64,000 nucleotides of DNA, taken from the NCBI GenBank assembly GCA_963727045.1, contig CAVSES010000002.1:1302001-1366000 (forward strand), read 5' to 3'. A program made the translations under genes and the position numbers. Below, one piece after another: positions 60,919 through 64,000 of this stretch. The notes under the pieces were generated by a model. It was not told the DNA's origin and did no database searches. It worked only from the letters and a program-made list of their open reading frames with translations. The number at the start of each line of letters is the position of its first letter. Positions within the stretch are counted from its first letter, which is position 1. The stretch is from Bog-1198 sp963727045 (GTDB taxonomy: Bacteria; Pseudomonadota; Gammaproteobacteria; Steroidobacterales; Steroidobacteraceae).

Positions 60919-62933
60919 GCCGCGATTCCCGTTTGCTTGAGCAGCGGACGAACGTCGGGCTCGCGTCCGCGAAACCGGATGAAGGCATCCATTGCGTCCA
61001 GGCTGCCGCCGCGAGCCAGAATGGAATCCAGAAAACGCGCCGCGGTCGCGCCGTCGAAGATCCCCGCCTCTTCGAACGCCTCGAACGCGTCGGCCGCCAA
61101 GACCTCCGCCCATTTGTAGCTGTAGTAGCCCGCCGCATAGCCTCCCGCAAATATGTGCGAGAAACTTGCCGGCATCCGGTTGAAGGGTGCGGGCTCTACG
61201 ACCGCGACCCGCTGCCGAACGCCGGCGAGCGTCTCGGCAACTTTGGCGCCGGCCTGCGGGTCGAAACTCGCGTGCAATTCAAAATCGAAACTCGCAAGTT
61301 CGATCTGCCGCAAGGTATCGAGAGCCGCGTTGAAAGTGCGCGTGCCCAACAGCCGCCGCAGCGTATCGACGGGCAGGGACTCACCCGTGTCCACGTGCGC
61401 GGATATGAGCGGCAGAACTTCAGGGCGCCAGGCGAAGTTTTCCATGAATTGGCTCGGAAGCTCCACCGCGTCCCACGCCACGCCGTTGATTCCGGCGATG
61501 CTGGGATAGGCCACCCGCGTCAACATATGGTGCAATCCGTGGCCGAATTCGTGAAACAGCGTGGTCACTTCGTCGTGCGTCAGCAACGCAGGTCCGCTGC
61601 CCACGGGAGCGGTGAAATTGCACACCAGCTGCGCCACCGGGAGCGCAGTTCCCGCCGGCAGCGCCTTGGCGATGACGCACTCGTCCATCCAGGCGCCGCT
61701 GCGCTTCTCGGTGCGCGAATACGGATCCAGATAGAATCCGGCGACGACGCGCCCGACCGAGTCGAGCAGATCGTAAAAGCGCACGCAGGGATGCCACACA
61801 CCGAGCCCCGGGCGCTCGCGCACTTCGATGCCGTAGAGCCGCCGGATGAGCGCGAACAAGCCGCCGAGCACCTTGGGCAGCGGAAAATAGGGGCGCAGCG
61901 CCTCCTGCGACACTTTGAATCGGCTTTCCTGCAGCCGCTCGCTGTAGTACGTCAGATCCCATGCGTTGAGCTTGCGGCCTGCGAATTCCTCGAGATCGGA
62001 TAACTCCTGGCGCGCAGCAGGCCGGCAGCGCCGCGCCAGATCCTCCAAAAAGGCGAGCACCTGCCTGCTGCTCTTGGCCATCCGGGTCGCCAACGCATAA
62101 TCGGCAAAGTTGTTGAAACCCACCAAACGGGCCAATTCGTGCCGCAACGGCAGGATCTCCGCGATGATGGGATTGTTGTCGAATCGTCCGGCGCTCGGCC
62201 CCAAGTCGGAAGCCCTCGTGATCCACGCCTCGTAGATGTCGCGGCGAAGTTGTGCGCTTTCGGCGCTCGCCATCACCGTCATATAGGTCGGCTGATCGAG
62301 CTTGAAAAGCCAGCCGGGCTGATTCGCCTCGCGGGCGTCAGCGGCGGCGCGATCGACGGCGTTCGCCGGCAAACCGGCGAGTTCCGCGCCGTCGGTGACG
62401 CTTCGAGCATAGGCGCGCCCGGCGTCGAGCACATTCTCGGAAAACTTCGTGGCCAGCTGCGCCAGCCGCTGCGCGACCTCGCGGTATCGGGTCTTCTCCT
62501 CGGGACGAAGGTCGACTCCCGCCAGCCGGAAGTCGCGCAGCGCATTGTCGACGACCTTGCGCTGCGAGGGTTCGAGCGAGCTGCCCTCGTGCTGCAGCAC
62601 GTACGCATAGCCGGCCTGCAACGCGGTGTTCTGGCCGAGTTCCGAGGAATATGCCGTGAGCAGCGGCACGCATTCGTTGTACGCCTCGCGCATGTCCGTG
62701 GAATTCGCGACCGCATTCAAATGCCCGATGGGGCTCCATACCCGGCTCAATCGGTAGCTCAACTCCTCGACTGGAATGACCAGAGAGGCAAAGGTGGGAT
62801 TGGCGATGGCAGTCAGTTCGGCCAGACGAGCCCGATTGTCCGCGAGCACTTTCTCCAAAGCGGGCCGCGCGTCGCCCGCCGCAATGCGCCCGAAAGCGGG
62901 CAGCGAATCGAATTCCAGCAATGGGTTGTTCAC
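60915..62933 (-). CDS. prlC: oligopeptidase A (M3 family)
   Basis: A 672-residue zinc metallopeptidase with the HEFGH motif (LFHEFGHGLHHML) and downstream glutamate ligand region, and the conserved C-terminal WAEVLAADAFEAFEE. It degrades signal peptides and short oligopeptides in the cytoplasm. It lies directly upstream of the YgiM-like gene, with a start at ATG 62933. Confidence 0.94.
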   Translation of the reverse strand: MNNPLLEFDSLPAFGRIAAGDARPALEKVLADNRARLAELTAIANPTFASLVIPVEELSYRLSRVWSPIGHLNAVANSTDMREAYNECVPLLTAYSSELGQNTALQAGYAYVLQHEGSSLEPSQRKVVDNALRDFRLAGVDLRPEEKTRYREVAQRLAQLATKFSENVLDAGRAYARSVTDGAELAGLPANAVDRAAADAREANQPGWLFKLDQPTYMTVMASAESAQLRRDIYEAWITRASDLGPSAGRFDNNPIIAEILPLRHELARLVGFNNFADYALATRMAKSSRQVLAFLEDLARRCRPAARQELSDLEEFAGRKLNAWDLTYYSERLQESRFKVSQEALRPYFPLPKVLGGLFALIRRLYGIEVRERPGLGVWHPCVRFYDLLDSVGRVVAGFYLDPYSRTEKRSGAWMDECVIAKALPAGTALPVAQLVCNFTAPVGSGPALLTHDEVTTLFHEFGHGLHHMLTRVAYPSIAGINGVAWDAVELPSQFMENFAWRPEVLPLISAHVDTGESLPVDTLRRLLGTRTFNAALDTLRQIELASFDFELHASFDPQAGAKVAETLAGVRQRVAVVEPAPFNRMPASFSHIFAGGYAAGYYSYKWAEVLAADAFEAFEEAGIFDGATAARFLDSILARGGSLDAMDAFIRFRGREPDVRPLLKQTGIAA

Positions 62934-62946
62934 TGATCCGATTCTA

Positions 62947-63855
62947 TCAGACGTGCGTCAATATCCAGGTGAGGACCGCGGTGCTCCCGACGAAGCCGCC
63001 GACCCCCGCCAAGGCACGGCGGCGAAACCGCCGGGCGAGCGACTTGCCGTCGGATGCCGCAATCAGAAACGCCCGGCCGTCCAAGGGATCTGACAGAACA
63101 CTCGTCGACGGCGGGTGCACCTCGGCGGAGCGCTTCTTGAGCACTTCGCTGCGGGCTGCAGCGCGGGCCTCTTCCCATTCCCGGCTGTTCAACATTCCGT
63201 CCTGGTCGGCGTCGAAGCGCGCGAGCAGCGCCGCCTGGTCTTGTTTCCATTCATGAAGCAGATCCGCCACGGCGGCATCGGGGGTCTCGACGCTGACTCC
63301 GCCGAGGCTTCGAAAGGAGCCGATGGCGTAAACCAGTTCCTGTGGCTGCAATCGATGCTCGGTGTAGCGGTACCTGTCGGTCAGGACGGTATCGACCAGC
63401 CGGCCGAAGACTCCCGTGCCGTCGGGTATGTGCACATCCGGCCATTCCGAAGGTCCGTACCAGACATCTCTCGCGCCGGCAAATACTTCGGCGCCGCGCG
63501 GATCGATGAGGCACCGGCCGGTCCCGTCGTCCAGGAGAAACGGCACGTCGCTCGTGTCGCTTTGCAGGGTGGTCCAGGACCGCGATCTGCCGCTCGAGCC
63601 GCGCTCTTCGATCTTGTAGCGCCACCAGGTGCACGGTTTGCCGGTCAATGGACCCTTGGTCGGCGAGTTCGGCGGCAGGATCCCACGGCCGCTGAGCTCC
63701 ACATAACCCTGCGCCGCGGATCGGATGCGCGAAGTCGGCGTGTCCTCGACGGCGCGATTCCTGGCCCAGGCCTTGAAGGCGAACCAAAACGAATAGGCCG
63801 CGGCGGCCGCAAGGGAGGCGACGATGAGCCAGAGTTTGAACCGATCGCCGGACAT
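62947..63855 (-). CDS. GIDE-domain (E3-ubiquitin-ligase-like) membrane protein with EF-hand
   Basis: A 302-residue protein with an N-terminal transmembrane helix (about 7-26), a GIDE domain (about 40-180: RSAAQGYVELSGRG, LTGKPCTWWRYKIEE, DGTGRCLIDPRGAEV), a canonical EF-hand loop DADQDGMLNSRE near 220, and a C-terminal transmembrane helix (about 278-298). The GIDE fold is shared with eukaryotic mitochondrial E3 ligases, but bacteria lack a RING here, so the name is historical. It follows lemA directly, a known pairing. The ATG at 63855 is chosen over an extension to 63975 that overlaps lemA. Confidence 0.88.
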   Translation of the reverse strand: MSGDRFKLWLIVASLAAAAAYSFWFAFKAWARNRAVEDTPTSRIRSAAQGYVELSGRGILPPNSPTKGPLTGKPCTWWRYKIEERGSSGRSRSWTTLQSDTSDVPFLLDDGTGRCLIDPRGAEVFAGARDVWYGPSEWPDVHIPDGTGVFGRLVDTVLTDRYRYTEHRLQPQELVYAIGSFRSLGGVSVETPDAAVADLLHEWKQDQAALLARFDADQDGMLNSREWEEARAAARSEVLKKRSAEVHPPSTSVLSDPLDGRAFLIAASDGKSLARRFRRRALAGVGGFVGSTAVLTWILTHV

Positions 63856-63871
63856 GTCCGGATGGGTGTCT

Positions 63872-64000
63872 TCAGGTGCTGAAGAGCGCGCCCATGTCCA
63901 CGTCGCGCTTCTCCTCGCTCGTGAATTCCAGGAGCTGCGCCGGAAGGAAGCCGAATCTCTGCGCGATGATGGCATCCGGAAACACCTTCACGCGGATGTT
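63872..64000 (-). CDS. lemA: LemA family protein (C-terminal fragment)
   Basis: The minus-strand frame open at the window edge encodes 42 residues, VKVFPDAIIAQRFGFLPAQL then LEFTSEEKRDVD, before TGA at 63874-63872, matching the LemA C-terminus. LemA proteins are membrane-anchored helical bundles of unclear function, often paired with GIDE or TPM-domain genes. The start lies beyond 64000. Confidence 0.9.
   Translation of the reverse strand, partial: NIRVKVFPDAIIAQRFGFLPAQLLEFTSEEKRDVDMGALFST

Overview
This 64 kb window is a high-GC, gene-dense bacterial chromosome segment with no plasmid, phage or insertion-sequence signature. Gene content points to a gammaproteobacterium: rsmG-parA-parB followed by an F-type ATP synthase operon (atpIBEFHAGDC), then glmU and glmS, an acyl-CoA dehydrogenase of the FadE type, DUF3187, CsrA, Oligopeptidase A and GspA/GspB. 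The non-fermenting Xanthomonadales/Nevskiales/Steroidobacterales part of the class fits best, but the exact order is an inference.

Layout. 1-11.9 kb (+): a partial gene, a putative lipoprotein, rsmG, parAB, the complete ATP synthase operon behind a near-consensus sigma-70 promoter, and glmU. An unusual duplicated hairpin module lies between atpG and atpD. 12-13.3 kb (-): a PadR regulator and a HAAS/sensor membrane partner. 13.4-19.1 kb: glmS, a methyltransferase, PBP4-type dacB coupled to a MATE transporter, and an orphan small protein. 19.3-22.5 kb (+): a GGDEF-EAL protein with a degenerate GGDEF site, csrA, and a redoxin that lacks the second CxxC cysteine. 22.5-24.4 kb (-): a membrane protein that joins a receiver-like domain to a TonB C-terminal domain. 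24.5-27.8 kb (+): an unknown protein, tag and an S9 peptidase. 27.8-39.1 kb (-): a YfcG-like GST, secreted unknowns, DUF502, gspB-gspA, dinB, DUF4399, a broken DUF3667 gene, fadE and mdh. 39.1-40.6 kb: an ECF sigma/anti-sigma pair and a divergent 54-residue membrane peptide. 40.6-45 kb (+): a GntR/YtrA-ABC exporter-DUF3187 cluster, dps and a PH/SHOCT protein. 45-48.5 kb (-): an FAD-linked oxidase behind a clear class I cyclic-di-GMP riboswitch, and a Kef-type antiporter. 48.6-52.1 kb (+): an Mla-like lipid transport operon with a STAS-permease fusion. 52-57.8 kb (-): a degenerate phospholipase-D-like protein, an ABC-F ATPase and a PAS-GGDEF-EAL protein. 57.9-64 kb: FrnE/DsbA, an M15 peptidase, an HD hydrolase, an SH3-domain protein, prlC, a GIDE/EF-hand protein and the 3' end of lemA.

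Themes. Cyclic-di-GMP and post-transcriptional control recur: two GGDEF/EAL proteins, csrA and a cyclic-di-GMP riboswitch all sit within 39 kb. Envelope maintenance also recurs (Mla, PBP4, M15 peptidase, GspAB, DUF3187, TonB-like protein, LemA/GIDE). The strongest new observations are the riboswitch with its apparent expression platform on an FAD oxidase, the receiver-TM-TonB protein, and the atpG-atpD duplicated hairpin module that creates a short leader ORF.
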